From Cellulosimicrobium sp. ES-005 (GTDB lineage Bacteria; Actinomycetota; Actinomycetes; Actinomycetales; Cellulomonadaceae), in assembly GCF_040448685.1 (NCBI RefSeq), contig NZ_CP159290.1:3100001-3164000 (forward strand): 64,000 nucleotides of DNA. Reading direction: 5' to 3'. The position numbers were made by a program, and so were the translations under genes. The notes under the pieces were generated by a model. It was not told the DNA's origin and ran no database searches. It saw nothing but the letters and a program-made list of their open reading frames with translations. Position 1 is the first letter of the stretch, and each line of letters begins with the position of its first letter. Below, one piece after another: positions 17,810 to 27,110 of this stretch.

Positions 17810-18822
17810 GCCGCGTGCGCCACTGCCTCCAGCGCGTCGAGTGCCGCGAAGGGGTCGTCCGGGCGGGCCGGGTCCGGGCTCGTCGCGACGAGCACGACGC
17901 TCGACACCCCGCCCGCGCCGAGCTCGGCGAGCCGGGCGCGGAAGGCGTCGGGCGGACCGACGACGGCGAGCGCGTCGACCCACGCGTCCGGCATCGCGGC
18001 GGCGAACGCCTCGGGGGTGTCGCTCGCGTCGCGCAGGGCGCGGAAGTCGTCGGCGAACGGCAGCGGGTCGATCTGCGCCGACCAGTCCGCCTCGCCCAGC
18101 ACGGCGAGGTGCGGCCGGACGATCGCGCGGGCGGTCGCGACGTCGTCGTGCACCGCGCCGAGCGAGAACGCGACGACGCGGTGCTCCGGCGGGGCGTCGT
18201 CGCCCGCGCTCGCCCGCCCGGCGTCGACAGCGGCGCGCGCGACGGCCAGGTACTCGGGCGTCACGGGCATGTCGAGGATCGTCCCGTCGGCGACGCGGCC
18301 GGAGACCTCGAGGGAGCGCGGGCCGCGCACCCCGGCGAGCACGGGCGGCGGCGAGGCCGGCGGGGCGTGCAGCGCGACGTCGTCGACCGTCACGTACCGG
18401 CCCGAGACCGTGACGCGCTCCCCGTGCAGGAGCGCGCGCACGGCCGACGTCGTCTCCTCGAGCATCGCGAGCGGGCTCGCGGGCCAGACGCCGATCTGCC
18501 GCATCCACGCGGGCATGCCGTGCCCGATCCCCAGGTGCAGGCGGCCCGGGTGCAGGGCGGCGAGCGTCGCGGCCTCCATCGCGGCGGTCGACGGCGCGCG
18601 CGTCGCGGCGGGGAGGATCCCGATGCCCACGGTGAGGCGCTGCGTCGTCGCCAGGACGGTCGCCGCCTGCGCGATCCCGCCGTGGAACGTGAGGTCCTCG
18701 ACGACCCACACCTCGTCCAGACCCACCTCCTCGGCGCGGCGCGCGAACGGCACGATCTGGTCGGCGGGCAGCTCGCGCGGCAGGATCACGCCGAGCGCAG
18801 GAGTCGTCGTCGAGGTCGCCAT
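17803..18822 (-). CDS. LLM-class F420-dependent oxidoreductase
   Basis: A 339-residue luciferase-like monooxygenase-fold protein, probably using deazaflavin F420. Visible blocks are LGVILPRELPADQIVPFARR, the substrate-side DEVWVVEDLTFHGGI, VGIGILPAATRAPSTAAMEAA, and HLGIGHGMPAWMRQIG, which match F420-dependent members rather than bacterial luciferase. The ATG start is immediately preceded by a minus-strand TACGGT six bases away, suggesting a leaderless transcript. It lies divergent from the serine hydrolase and convergent with speE. The substrate is unknown. Confidence 0.85.
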   Translation of the reverse strand: MATSTTTPALGVILPRELPADQIVPFARRAEEVGLDEVWVVEDLTFHGGIAQAATVLATTQRLTVGIGILPAATRAPSTAAMEAATLAALHPGRLHLGIGHGMPAWMRQIGVWPASPLAMLEETTSAVRALLHGERVTVSGRYVTVDDVALHAPPASPPPVLAGVRGPRSLEVSGRVADGTILDMPVTPEYLAVARAAVDAGRASAGDDAPPEHRVVAFSLGAVHDDVATARAIVRPHLAVLGEADWSAQIDPLPFADDFRALRDASDTPEAFAAAMPDAWVDALAVVGPPDAFRARLAELGAGGVSSVVLVATSPDPARPDDPFAALDALEAVAHAAQ

Positions 18823-18828
18823 GCCGCG

Positions 18829-18834
18829 ACCGTA
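18829..18834 (-). promoter_or_regulatory. -10 box of a leaderless transcript for the LLM oxidoreductase
   Basis: TACGGT on the minus strand is followed by six bases and the ATG at 18822. This spacing would place the transcription start at or within a base or two of the start codon. Confidence 0.5.
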
Positions 18835-18909
18835 CCCTGACAGCGCTCCCAGGGGCTGCGCCCGCCACCGGCGACCGCAAAGACCTGGCCGCCCCGGGTG
18901 CAGCCCGCC

Positions 18910-18915
18910 TACGGT
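18910..18915 (+). promoter_or_regulatory. -10 box of a leaderless transcript for the serine hydrolase
   Basis: TACGGT, then cgaggc and the ATG at 18922. It is the same hexamer and spacing as the divergent LLM gene, so a ~90-bp region drives two leaderless messages. Confidence 0.5.
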
Positions 18916-18921
18916 CGAGGC

Positions 18922-20085
18922 ATGACCGTGCTCGACGACGACGCCCTGGCCGCCCTCGACACCCACCTGCGCGGGGCGGCCGACGCCGACGCGTTCTCCG
19001 GCGTGGTGCGGATCGAGCGCGACGGCGACGTGCTCTTCGAGCGCGCGTACGGCGTCGCGTCCCGGCGCTGGGGCGTCCCGGTCCGTACGAGCACGCGGTT
19101 CGACGTCGCGTCCGTGACCAAGCTGTTCACCGCCGTCGCGGTGCTCCAGCAGGTCGGGGAGGGGCGGCTCGGGCTCGACGACCGCATCCACGACCACGTC
19201 GACCTCGCGGGCACGACGATCCCGCGCGAGGTGACGCTCCGGCACCTGCTCACGCACACCTCGGGCATCGCCGACGACGCCGACGAGGAGGCGGGCGAGT
19301 CGTACGAGGCGCTGTGGGTCGACCGGCCGAGCTACTCCGTGACGCGCACGGCCGACTTCCTCCCCGGCTTCGTCCACAAGGAGCCGAACTTCCCGCCGGG
19401 GGAGGGCTGCCGGTACTGCAACGTCGGGTTCGTCCTCGCGGGGCTCGCGCTGGAGAAGGTCACCGGGACGACCTACCGCGAGTACGTCCGCGAGCACGTC
19501 TTCGCGCGCGCCGGCATGGACCGCTCCGGGTTCTTCCGCATGGACGAGGCCGAACCCGACGTCGCGGAGGGCTGGGAGCCCGTCCGCGAGGGTCCGGACG
19601 ACGAGGCGCCCGTCACCGGCTGGCGGCAGAACATCTACTCCTACCCGCCCGTCGGCTCGCCCGACGGCGGCGCGCATGTCACCGCGCGCGACCTCGCCCG
19701 GTTCTGGGCGGCGGTCCGCGGCGGCGAGCTCCTGCCGCCCGACCTCACGCGCGCGTTCCTCACGCCGCAGGTCAAGCACGACGACGGCGACACGGACGAG
19801 ACGGACGACAAGGACGCCGAGGGCGTCGAGCGCGCGGCGAGCGTGCACTACGGGTTCGGGCTCGAGTTCGAGCTGCTCGCCGACGGGTCCGTGCGCTCCG
19901 CGTACAAGGAGGGGATCAACACCGGGTCGAGCGCGATGCTCCGTCACTACCCGGACGCGGGCGGATCCGTCCCGGACGGTCTCCCGCCGGCCGGGGCGCC
20001 GGGCGTGACGGTCGTCGTCGTCTCCAACGGCGAGGCGGGCGCCTGGGACCCGGTCCGGAGGATCGACGCGCTGGTGCGCGGCTGA
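18922..20085 (+). CDS. Beta-lactamase-fold serine hydrolase (class C/AmpC-like)
   Basis: A 387-residue member of the serine hydrolase family that includes AmpC, D-alanyl-D-alanine carboxypeptidases and esterases. The nucleophile motif is SVTK (Ser64, Lys67 in FDVASVTKLFTAV), and the second motif is Tyr165-Cys-Asn (CRYCNVGFVLAGLALEKVTG), a variant of YxN. LLTHTSGIADDADEEAG is the conserved class C surface loop. There is no signal peptide, so it is probably cytoplasmic, which argues for an esterase or peptidase rather than a secreted beta-lactamase. Confidence 0.85.
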   Translation: MTVLDDDALAALDTHLRGAADADAFSGVVRIERDGDVLFERAYGVASRRWGVPVRTSTRFDVASVTKLFTAVAVLQQVGEGRLGLDDRIHDHVDLAGTTIPREVTLRHLLTHTSGIADDADEEAGESYEALWVDRPSYSVTRTADFLPGFVHKEPNFPPGEGCRYCNVGFVLAGLALEKVTGTTYREYVREHVFARAGMDRSGFFRMDEAEPDVAEGWEPVREGPDDEAPVTGWRQNIYSYPPVGSPDGGAHVTARDLARFWAAVRGGELLPPDLTRAFLTPQVKHDDGDTDETDDKDAEGVERAASVHYGFGLEFELLADGSVRSAYKEGINTGSSAMLRHYPDAGGSVPDGLPPAGAPGVTVVVVSNGEAGAWDPVRRIDALVRG

Positions 20086-20190
20086 CGCGGGCCGGGCAGG
20101 GTCCGTCCGGGCGGCTTCGCACGAGACCTCCACACGGTCTCGCCCGCATCGGCCCAGCGGGGTCCCGACGCTCGCCTAGGCTCGGGGACC

Positions 20191-20925
20191 ATGCCCTCCG
20201 GACTCTCGACCGCCCTCTCGGCCGCCCTGCCCGCCGCGTCGACGGCGGAGCCCGCGCTCGACGGCGTCGCCGGCTGGGCTGTGAACCTCATGGAGACGCT
20301 GGGGCCAGTCGGCGCGGCGATCGCGATCGCGCTCGAGAACCTGTTCCCGCCCCTGCCGAGCGAGATCATCCTGCCGCTCGCGGGCTTCACCGCGAGCCAG
20401 GGCAGCTTCGGGCTCGTCGAGGCGATCGTGTGGACGACGGCCGGGTCGGTCGTCGGGGCGCTGGCGCTGTACCTCGTCGGGGCGCTCGTCGGGCGCGAGC
20501 GCACGCGCTGGGTGGCGGAGCGCCTGCCGCTCGTCAAGGTCGCGGACGTCGACCGCACCGAGCAGTTCTTCCTCAAGCACGGCGGCGCGACCGTCTTCTT
20601 CGGTCGCTTCATCCCGATCTTCCGCAGCCTCATCTCGATCCCGGCCGGGGTCGAGCGCATGCCGTTGTGGAAGTTCCTCGGCCTGTCCGCGGCGGGCAGC
20701 CTCGTGTGGAACACGATCTTCGTCTACGCCGGGTACGCGCTCGGCGAGCAGTGGCACGTCGTGGAGGAGTACGCGGGCGTGCTCCAGAAGATCGTGATCG
20801 TGGTCGTCGCGGCCGCGGTCGTGTGGTTCGTCGTGACGCGCGTCTGGCGCTGGGTGAACGACGACGAGCGCCCCGCCCACGCGCGCGGCGCGCGGTCGTC
20901 GTCGCCCGCCCGGGACGAGGCCTGA
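20191..20925 (+). CDS. DedA family membrane protein
   Basis: A 244-residue polytopic protein with the DedA signatures ALENLFPPLPSEIILPLAGF and FFGRFIPIFRSLISIPAGV, which form the re-entrant helices of this family. DedA proteins take part in lipid carrier (undecaprenyl phosphate or phosphatidylethanolamine) flipping and membrane homeostasis. At least four membrane spans are visible, with a charged cytoplasmic tail. TAGGCT lies at 20177-20182, eight bases before the ATG, a plausible near-leaderless promoter. Confidence 0.9.
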   Translation: MPSGLSTALSAALPAASTAEPALDGVAGWAVNLMETLGPVGAAIAIALENLFPPLPSEIILPLAGFTASQGSFGLVEAIVWTTAGSVVGALALYLVGALVGRERTRWVAERLPLVKVADVDRTEQFFLKHGGATVFFGRFIPIFRSLISIPAGVERMPLWKFLGLSAAGSLVWNTIFVYAGYALGEQWHVVEEYAGVLQKIVIVVVAAAVVWFVVTRVWRWVNDDERPAHARGARSSSPARDEA

Positions 20926-21052
20926 CCGCTCCCGACGCCTGACGGTCCGGACTCGGAGCGTTCCGACCCGGGTGCCCCCGCGCTCGTATCGCGGCCGCGC
21001 CCCGTGGCCGCCCGCCCGCGCGGTCGGGACGGGCCTGGCGGATGATCGGAGC

Positions 21053-22894
21053 GTGCCCGACGAGACCCACCGACCGAGCGCGTCGCCGAGCCCGTCAGCG
21101 AGCCCGTCACCGAGCGCGTCGTCCGGCGCGTCGCGAGCCGCGCAGGCCGTCGGCGCCGACGGGGCGCTCGTCGCGACGGGGCGGCACTCCCCGCTCGCGG
21201 CCCAGCGGCACCGGGTCCGCGTGCGCCGGGTCGCCGCGACCGTCGTCGTGGTGCTCGCGGTGCTCTCGCTCGCGGGCCTCGTCGCGCGGCGGCTCTGGGA
21301 ACGGCTGACCGTCTTCCAGGACTTCCTGCCCGGCGTCGAGGCGAGCAGCCGCGCGTCGAGCATCCTGCTCGCCGCCGTCGTGCTGCTCCTCACGGCGCGA
21401 GGCCTGCGCAACGGCCACCGGCTCTCGTGGGTCGTCACGTGCGCGGTGCTGGGCCTGACGGCGGTCGCGCACCTGGTGCACCACCGGCACGCGCTGCCCG
21501 CGGTCGTCGTGCTGCTCGCCGTCGGGTGGCTGCTCACGCAGTGGCGCGCGTTCCCCGTCCTGCCCACGCGGCGCGCGGTGCGCCGGGCGGTGCTGCTCCT
21601 CGTCGCGATCGGCGTCGCGCTCGTCCTCGTCGTGGTCGCGGTCGCCGTGGTGCTCGCGGCGCGCGACGCGGGCGACGCCGAGCTCGAGAGCGCGGCCCGC
21701 GGGATCGCCGCCGTCGCGACGGTGCTGAACCTCGTGCTCGTGGTGCTCGTGCTCTGGTGGCTGCTCTCGCCGCGGTCGCCCAGGCCCGCGACGCCCGCGG
21801 AGCACCTCGCCGAGCGGGAGAAGGCGCGCGCCGTCGTGGCGGCGCACGGGGGCGGCACGCTCGACTACTTCGCCCTGCGCGACGACAAGGACTGGTTCTT
21901 CGTCGGCCACGGGGTCGTGGCCCACTCGGTCCGCAACGGCGTGTGCCTCGTCTCGCCCGACCCGGTCTGCCCGCCGGCCGAGCGCGAGCTCGTCTGGGCC
22001 GAGTTCCTCGACCACGTCGCGCGCAACGGCTGGAAGGTCGCGGTCGTCGCGGCGGGGGAGTCGTGGCTGCCCGTCTACGAGGCGTCGGGCCTGCTCCCGG
22101 CCTACCTCGGCGACGAGGCGACCGTCGACTGCCCGTCGTTCACGCTCGAGGGCAAGGCCCACAAGTCGCTGCGCCAGGCCGTGAACCGCGTCGCACGCGC
22201 CGGCTACACGACGACCTTCCACGACCCCACGACCCTCGACCCCGCGCTGCGCGACGAGATCGCCGCGATGAGCGACGAGTCGCGGCGCGGCGAGGACGAG
22301 CGGGGGTTCTCCATGACGCTCTCGCGCCTGTTCGACCCGCACGACACCGGGCTCATGCTCTCCGTCACCCGGTCCGCCGAGGGGCGCGTGGACGCGTTCT
22401 GCCAGTGGGTGCCCGCGAGCGACATCGACGGCTGGTCGCTCGACGTCATGCGGCGCCGCCTCGACGTCCCCGACCTGCCGAACGGCCTCGTCGACGCGAC
22501 GATCGTCGCGACGATCGCGGAGCTCGTCGCGCGGGGCCAGAGCGGTCTGGGCCTCAACTTCGCCGTCCTGCGCGAGCTCATGGAGGGCGAGCGCGACTCG
22601 CGGCTCGACCAGCTCGTGCGGCCCGTCGTCAAGCGGTTCTCCGAGGGCACGCAGGTGGAGACGCTCGCGACGTTCAACGACAAGTTCGACCCCGGCTGGA
22701 CGCGCCGCTACGTCGTCCTCGACTCGGCGGAGCAGGCCGCCGCGCAGGCGCTCGTCATGGCCGGCGCGGAGGGGGTCACGGAGATCCCCGTGATCGGCCG
22801 GTTCCTGCGTGGGGTGGGCACCGCGCCGGCGGAGCCCGCTCCGGGCGTCGCGCCGTCCCGACCCGACACCGCGGCCGAGGACGAGACCTCGTGA
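21053..22894 (+). CDS. DUF2156 phosphatidylglycerol lysyltransferase-like membrane protein
   Basis: A 613-residue protein resembling MprF/LysX C-terminal catalytic domains. An N-terminal low-complexity Ser/Pro/Ala stretch (ETHRPSASPSPSASPSPSAS) is followed by about six membrane spans (residues ~50-255) and the DUF2156 GNAT-like domain: LDYFALRDDKDWFFVGHG, ALRYLGDEATVDC-like acceptor blocks, EGKAHKSLRQAVNRVARAGY, and GLGLNFAVLRELMEGE. Such enzymes transfer an aminoacyl group from tRNA to phosphatidylglycerol, lowering surface charge and conferring cationic peptide resistance. No lysyl-tRNA synthetase domain is fused. The GTG at 21053 has a GGAG only 1-2 bases upstream; the ATG at 20972 is an alternative. 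The downstream gene overlaps (GTGA). Confidence 0.8.
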   Translation: MPDETHRPSASPSPSASPSPSASSGASRAAQAVGADGALVATGRHSPLAAQRHRVRVRRVAATVVVVLAVLSLAGLVARRLWERLTVFQDFLPGVEASSRASSILLAAVVLLLTARGLRNGHRLSWVVTCAVLGLTAVAHLVHHRHALPAVVVLLAVGWLLTQWRAFPVLPTRRAVRRAVLLLVAIGVALVLVVVAVAVVLAARDAGDAELESAARGIAAVATVLNLVLVVLVLWWLLSPRSPRPATPAEHLAEREKARAVVAAHGGGTLDYFALRDDKDWFFVGHGVVAHSVRNGVCLVSPDPVCPPAERELVWAEFLDHVARNGWKVAVVAAGESWLPVYEASGLLPAYLGDEATVDCPSFTLEGKAHKSLRQAVNRVARAGYTTTFHDPTTLDPALRDEIAAMSDESRRGEDERGFSMTLSRLFDPHDTGLMLSVTRSAEGRVDAFCQWVPASDIDGWSLDVMRRRLDVPDLPNGLVDATIVATIAELVARGQSGLGLNFAVLRELMEGERDSRLDQLVRPVVKRFSEGTQVETLATFNDKFDPGWTRRYVVLDSAEQAAAQALVMAGAEGVTEIPVIGRFLRGVGTAPAEPAPGVAPSRPDTAAEDETS

Positions 22895-23724
22895 TCCTGT
22901 CGCTCCTCGCCGCCGTCGCCGCCAGCGTCCTGTACGCGGTGAGCACCATCATGCAGGCGGTCGCGACGCGCCGGGCGCACGGCCTCGCGGTCGTGGCGCA
23001 GCCGCTCGTCATCGGCGGGCTCGTGGTCGACGGCGTCGCGTGGCTCCTCTCGCTCCTCGCCCTCGACCACCTGCCGCTGTTCGTCGTGCAGGCCGTCGTC
23101 GCGGCGTCGCTGGTCGTCGTCGTGCTGCTCGCGCGGCTCGTGCTCGGCGCGACGCTGCGCCGCACGGACCTCGTGGCGATGGGCGTCGTCGTGCTGGGCC
23201 TCGTCGTGCTCGCGCTCGCGGCGGGGGAGCAGCCCGCGACGCACCCGCCGGCAGGCTTCGTGACGTGGGTGAACGTCGCCGGGGCCGCCGTCGCGGTGGG
23301 CACGGCCGCCGCGTACCGGCGCGGGCACCCCGTGCTCCTCGCCGTGCTCGGCGGCCTCGGGTACTCGGTGGCGGCGGTGGCCGCGCGCGGGGCCCACGCG
23401 TCCGGCGACCTGCTCGACACCGTCCTCCAGCCGCTCGCCGTCGCGATCGTCCTCGGCGGCGTCGCGGGCGCGCTCGCGTACCTGCGCGCGCTCGAGCGCG
23501 GCGCCGTCGGCACCGTCGCCGCGACCGTGTCCGTCCTCGAGGTGCTCGTGCCCGGGATCGTGGGGCTCGCGGTGCTGGGCGACGTCGTGCGGTCGGGCTG
23601 GGCCGTGCCCGCGGGGCTCGCGACGCTCGCCGCGGTGGGCGGCTGCGTCGTCCTCGCGACGAGCCCGGCGAACGCCGCGGCGGAGGAACCGGTCCCGACG
23701 CCCGCGGCCCCGGACACGACCTAG
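22891..23724 (+). CDS. Multi-span membrane protein, EamA/DMT-like
   Basis: A 277-residue protein of about nine hydrophobic segments, beginning VILSLLAAVAASVLYAVSTI. The pairs of spans and the closing VSVLEVLVPGIVGLAVLGDV resemble drug/metabolite transporters and the NIPA-like magnesium family. GTG overlaps the stop of the DUF2156 gene, so they are translated together; it may move the lipid or a metabolite linked to that enzyme. That link is inference from coupling. The C-terminal tail is soluble and Pro/Ala-rich. Confidence 0.75.
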   Translation: MILSLLAAVAASVLYAVSTIMQAVATRRAHGLAVVAQPLVIGGLVVDGVAWLLSLLALDHLPLFVVQAVVAASLVVVVLLARLVLGATLRRTDLVAMGVVVLGLVVLALAAGEQPATHPPAGFVTWVNVAGAAVAVGTAAAYRRGHPVLLAVLGGLGYSVAAVAARGAHASGDLLDTVLQPLAVAIVLGGVAGALAYLRALERGAVGTVAATVSVLEVLVPGIVGLAVLGDVVRSGWAVPAGLATLAAVGGCVVLATSPANAAAEEPVPTPAAPDTT

Positions 23725-23818
23725 GGTGGCCGAATCGACCCGCCGAACCCGGGGTCGCTCCCCACGCGCACGGCTTCCTGAGGAGCCGTCCCGGGTTCGG
23801 CACCGAGGGAGGAGAACG

Positions 23819-25045
23819 ATGCGCACACCCCTGGACGTCCTCACGCTCGACGAGCTGCGCCGTCGGACGTCGGTGAAGTGGCGCGCGTTCGACCCCGACG
23901 TGCTGCCGCTGTTCGTCGCGGAGATGGACGTCGCGCCGTGCGAGGCCGTGGTCGACGCCGTCACCGCGGCCCTGCGCGCGGGCGACACCGGGTACGACGT
24001 CGGCACCGCCTACGGCGAGGCGTACGCGCGGTTCGCGGAGCGCCGGTGGGGCTGGTCGTTCGACGCGTCGATGTCGCGCACCCTGCCCGACGTCATGCTC
24101 GCGATCGTCGAGGTGCTGCGCGTGCTCACGGCACCGGGCGACGCGGTCGTCGTGAACCCACCCGTCTATCCGCCGTTCTACGGGTTCACCGCGAACGAGG
24201 GGCGGCGGGTGGTCGATGCGCCGCTGGGCACCGACGGGCGGCTCGACCTCGGCGCGCTCGAGCGCGCGTTCGCCGACGCGACGGGCGTCGCCGCGAACGG
24301 GCGCGGCCCCGGGAGCGGGCGTCGCGCCGTCTGGCTCGTGTGCAACCCGCAGAATCCCACCGGGACGATCCACACCCCCGCGGAGCTGGAGGCGGGGCTC
24401 GCGCTCGCCGCCCGGTACGGGGTGCGCGTCGTCGCGGACGAGATCCACGCGCCGCTCACCCGCCCGGGCCTCGACGGCCGCACGGCGACGACCCACACCC
24501 CGCTCCTCGCCGTCCCGGGCTCCGAGCGGGCCGTCGCGATCGTCTCCGCGTCCAAGGCCTGGAACCTGCCGGGGATCAAGGCGGCGGCGGCCGTCGCCGG
24601 ACCGGACGCCGCCGACGACCTGCGCCGGATCCCCGAGGAGGCGAGCCACGGCGTGCAGCACGTGTCGGTGCTCGCGCACGTGGCCGCGCTCGACCACGGG
24701 GAGGCGTGGCTCGACGCCGTGCTCGCGGGCGTCGAGCGCAACGCGTGGCTCCTCGCCGACCTGCTCACGGAGCACCTGCCGGAGGTCGGCTACCGCCCCG
24801 GCGAGGCGACCTACCTCGCGTGGCTCGACTGTCGGGGGATCGACGGCGTCCCCTCCTCCGACGGCGCCCCGGCACCGGCGCGGGACCCGCGCGGCTGGTT
24901 CCTCGACCGGGCGCGCGTCGCGCTGGAGGACGGGCGCCGGTTCGGCCCCGGCGGCGAGGGCCACGTGCGCCTCAACCTCGCGACCGGCGTCGACGTGCTC
25001 ACCGAGGCTGTGGAGCGCATGGGCACCTCCCTCGCGCGATCCTGA
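23819..25045 (+). CDS. MalY/PatB-type PLP-dependent C-S lyase (aminotransferase class I/II fold)
   Basis: A 408-residue enzyme of the MalY/PatB group, probably a cystathionine beta-lyase splitting C-S bonds to give a thiol, pyruvate and ammonia. The N-terminus has the subgroup signature VKWRAFDPDVLPLFVAEMD. The PLP lysine is Lys246 in SASKAWNLPGIK. Other blocks are NPPVYPPFYGF, CNPQNPTGTIHTPAEL and ADEIHAPLTRPG. GGGAGGAG precedes the ATG at 23819. It stands as a single gene. A regulatory role in addition to lyase activity, as in MalY, cannot be judged. Confidence 0.88.
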   Translation: MRTPLDVLTLDELRRRTSVKWRAFDPDVLPLFVAEMDVAPCEAVVDAVTAALRAGDTGYDVGTAYGEAYARFAERRWGWSFDASMSRTLPDVMLAIVEVLRVLTAPGDAVVVNPPVYPPFYGFTANEGRRVVDAPLGTDGRLDLGALERAFADATGVAANGRGPGSGRRAVWLVCNPQNPTGTIHTPAELEAGLALAARYGVRVVADEIHAPLTRPGLDGRTATTHTPLLAVPGSERAVAIVSASKAWNLPGIKAAAAVAGPDAADDLRRIPEEASHGVQHVSVLAHVAALDHGEAWLDAVLAGVERNAWLLADLLTEHLPEVGYRPGEATYLAWLDCRGIDGVPSSDGAPAPARDPRGWFLDRARVALEDGRRFGPGGEGHVRLNLATGVDVLTEAVERMGTSLARS

Positions 25046-25147
25046 CGCCCGGCGCCCCGGCGCCCCGGCGACCGACGACTTCGCGCCGCGCGCACGGTCA
25101 TCACCTCGACCGACAGCCCGACCAGCACCCCGACCCCCGGAGGCACC

Positions 25148-25438
25148 ATGCCGTTCGATCCCGTCCCCCTCGACCGCACGTTCACCGCGCCCGTCGGCGT
25201 CGACGTCAAGGGCGACACCTGGCCCTGCGTCGAGGTGCCGGAGGCGCGCGAGATCTTCGGGTCCCTGCGGTCGGTGCGGGTCGACGCGACCGTCGACGAC
25301 GTCCCCCTGCGGAACGTCGGGCTGATGCCGACCGGCGCGGGCGGCCTGATGCTGTCGCTCAACGCGGCCGTGCGCAAGCGCCTCGGCAAGGACGTGGGCG
25401 ACACCGTCACCGTGCGCCTCGAACGACGTCTGAGCTGA
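25148..25438 (+). CDS. DUF1905 domain protein
   Basis: A 96-residue soluble beta-barrel-like protein: WPCVEVPEAREIFGSLRSVR, DDVPLRNVGLMPTGAGG, then SLNAAVRKRLGKDVGDTVTV. The pattern matches DUF1905, a small AbrB/double-psi-like domain often found alone or fused to YdeI-type domains. Its function is unknown. GGAGGC precedes the ATG. No operon partner is evident. Confidence 0.85.
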   Translation: MPFDPVPLDRTFTAPVGVDVKGDTWPCVEVPEAREIFGSLRSVRVDATVDDVPLRNVGLMPTGAGGLMLSLNAAVRKRLGKDVGDTVTVRLERRLS

Positions 25439-25440
25439 GG

Positions 25441-25488
25441 CCCGCCCGCGACCCGTCCCGCGCGACGACGCCCGTCGCGTCGGGCGGG
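25441..25488 (+). terminator. Stem-loop after the DUF1905 gene
   Basis: cccgcccg at 25441-25448 pairs with cgggcggg at 25481-25488; the 32-base interior contains further GC self-pairing. It starts 3 bases past the DUF1905 stop. Confidence 0.5.
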
Positions 25489-25610
25489 ATGGGCAGCGCT
25501 CCCCATCGCGGCGGACGTGCGCGCCGCGTAGCGTCGGCGTGCGACCGTCGAGACGAGGCTGTCGACACGTGCGCGTGAGGGGACACGCGCAGGTGCGGGG
25601 AGGAGACGGC

Positions 25611-27110
25611 ATGAGCGGCTTGTGGGGCGCCGACGTCCGGGCGCTGCGCGCGCTCGCGTCGACCCTGCGCGGGGGTGCGGACGCGCTGCGCGCCCACCGG
25701 GCGCAGGTGACGTCCGTCGTCGACGCCGCGACCCGCTGGGAGGGCCCCGACGCCGCGGAGTTCCGCGGCGACTGGGCCGCGAGCCTCGGACCCTCGCTCG
25801 CCGCCGCCGCGACCCTCCTCGACACCGCGGCCGACCAGCTCGCCGCCGACGCCGACCAGCAGGAGTCCGCGAGCAGCGACGGCGGCGGCACCCTGGGCGG
25901 CCCCGGCGGCGGCCCCACGTCGGGACCCGGCGGCCCCCGGCAGAGCGTCCCCACGCCCACCCCCGCCGAGTACGCCGCGATGGACGCGAGCGAGCGCGCG
26001 GAGTGGCTCGCGAGCGCGACGGACGCCCAGGTCGCCGCGCTCTACGCGCAGCTCGTGCGGCTCGGCGTCGACCCGGACTCGCCCGGCTTCTCGGACCTCG
26101 TCGTCGCGCACTGGACGCGCGTCGCCGCGGCCGAGGCGGGCTTCGACTTCGCCGACTGGGACCCGTCGGCCGGGGCGTCCGCGAACCGCGAGATCATCGA
26201 GGGCGTCTACACGTACTACGGCGAGCTCTACCTCGACCAGCCGTGGATGCAGTGGGCCGGCATGGCGGCGATGATCGGGCCGTCGTTCGCCGCCGGGTTC
26301 TTCGACCTCGACATGATGCGGCAGCTCGCGCAGGACGTCGCGACCGGTGCGCGGGCCCTCCCGCCCGGCGTGGACCGCGCGGCCCTCGAGGCGATCGCGA
26401 CCATGACCGACGCCGAGCTCGGGTTCTACGAGAACCAGTTCCTGTCGATGCAACGCGAGATCTTCGTCGACCAGGCCGTCATGCACGAGGCGTACCTGAA
26501 CGGCGGCATGGAGGAGATGGAGCGGCTGCTCGAGGCCGGCGTCATCGACGACGCCGCGTACCAGGCGTGGGCGGACATCGAGGCCGGACGGGCGGGTGAC
26601 GCGCAGGCGCTCGCGGACGGCAACACCGCGCTGCTGTGGCGCGAGCAGAACCAGATCATCGCTGACGACTGGCAGACCATGCGCGGCCACCCCGTCACGG
26701 GCGAGGCGTTCACGTACCTCATGACGCTCGTCGGCGAGCCGTCGATCCCGGGCGCGGGCACGTACGCGCAGTACGACCCCTTTACGGTGAGCGTCGAGAC
26801 GCCCGGCCCGGAGAACATCGGCATCCCGTTCACGGGCATCTCCTTCGACAACCCCGTGCAGGGGACCGTGACGGTCGAGACCCCGCTCCCGGGCGGCAAC
26901 ATCGCCGACCAGGCGACGCGCTGGGAGTACATCGCGAACGACACCCTGCCCGCCTACCAGCAGCTCGTCACCCAGCACCCGGACCAGGCGGCGCAGATCA
27001 TCGGCACCGACGTCTCCGACCGGATCGACGACTACCGGCTCACGAACCCCGCACGCATCGGCCGCATCCTTGACAGACTGACCGAGTGGGACGTGGACGT
27101 GGACCAGTGA
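25611..27110 (+). CDS. Long WXG100-like protein, putative type VII substrate
   Basis: A 499-residue protein. The N-terminal ~95 residues form an ESAT-6/WXG100-like helical hairpin: SGLWGADVRALRALASTLRG, then the turn motif RWEGPDAAEFRGDWAASL with the W-x-G, and a second helix LLDTAADQLAADADQQE. A Gly/Pro/Ser linker (about 97-120) leads to a ~370-residue domain with many acidic and aromatic residues (TYYGELYLDQPWMQWAGMAA, GFYENQFLSMQREIFVDQA) that I do not recognise. WXG100 N-termini mark secretion by ESX/type VII systems, but no secretion genes lie in this window. GGGGAGGAG precedes the ATG. A lipoprotein gene overlaps its stop (GTGA). Confidence 0.75.
   Translation: MSGLWGADVRALRALASTLRGGADALRAHRAQVTSVVDAATRWEGPDAAEFRGDWAASLGPSLAAAATLLDTAADQLAADADQQESASSDGGGTLGGPGGGPTSGPGGPRQSVPTPTPAEYAAMDASERAEWLASATDAQVAALYAQLVRLGVDPDSPGFSDLVVAHWTRVAAAEAGFDFADWDPSAGASANREIIEGVYTYYGELYLDQPWMQWAGMAAMIGPSFAAGFFDLDMMRQLAQDVATGARALPPGVDRAALEAIATMTDAELGFYENQFLSMQREIFVDQAVMHEAYLNGGMEEMERLLEAGVIDDAAYQAWADIEAGRAGDAQALADGNTALLWREQNQIIADDWQTMRGHPVTGEAFTYLMTLVGEPSIPGAGTYAQYDPFTVSVETPGPENIGIPFTGISFDNPVQGTVTVETPLPGGNIADQATRWEYIANDTLPAYQQLVTQHPDQAAQIIGTDVSDRIDDYRLTNPARIGRILDRLTEWDVDVDQ

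Noticed and set aside
14954-18880. A 1308-codon open frame on the minus strand across the polyamine operon
   Set aside because: It is the antisense shadow of speD, DUF4178, DUF350, speE and part of the LLM gene; its translation is Arg/Gly/Asp-rich low-complexity sequence without domains.
21061-21135. Short tandem repeats near the start of the DUF2156 gene that look like a minisatellite
   Set aside because: They encode an in-frame Ser/Pro/Ala linker at the protein N-terminus; there are only a few imperfect units, so a normal low-complexity segment is enough.
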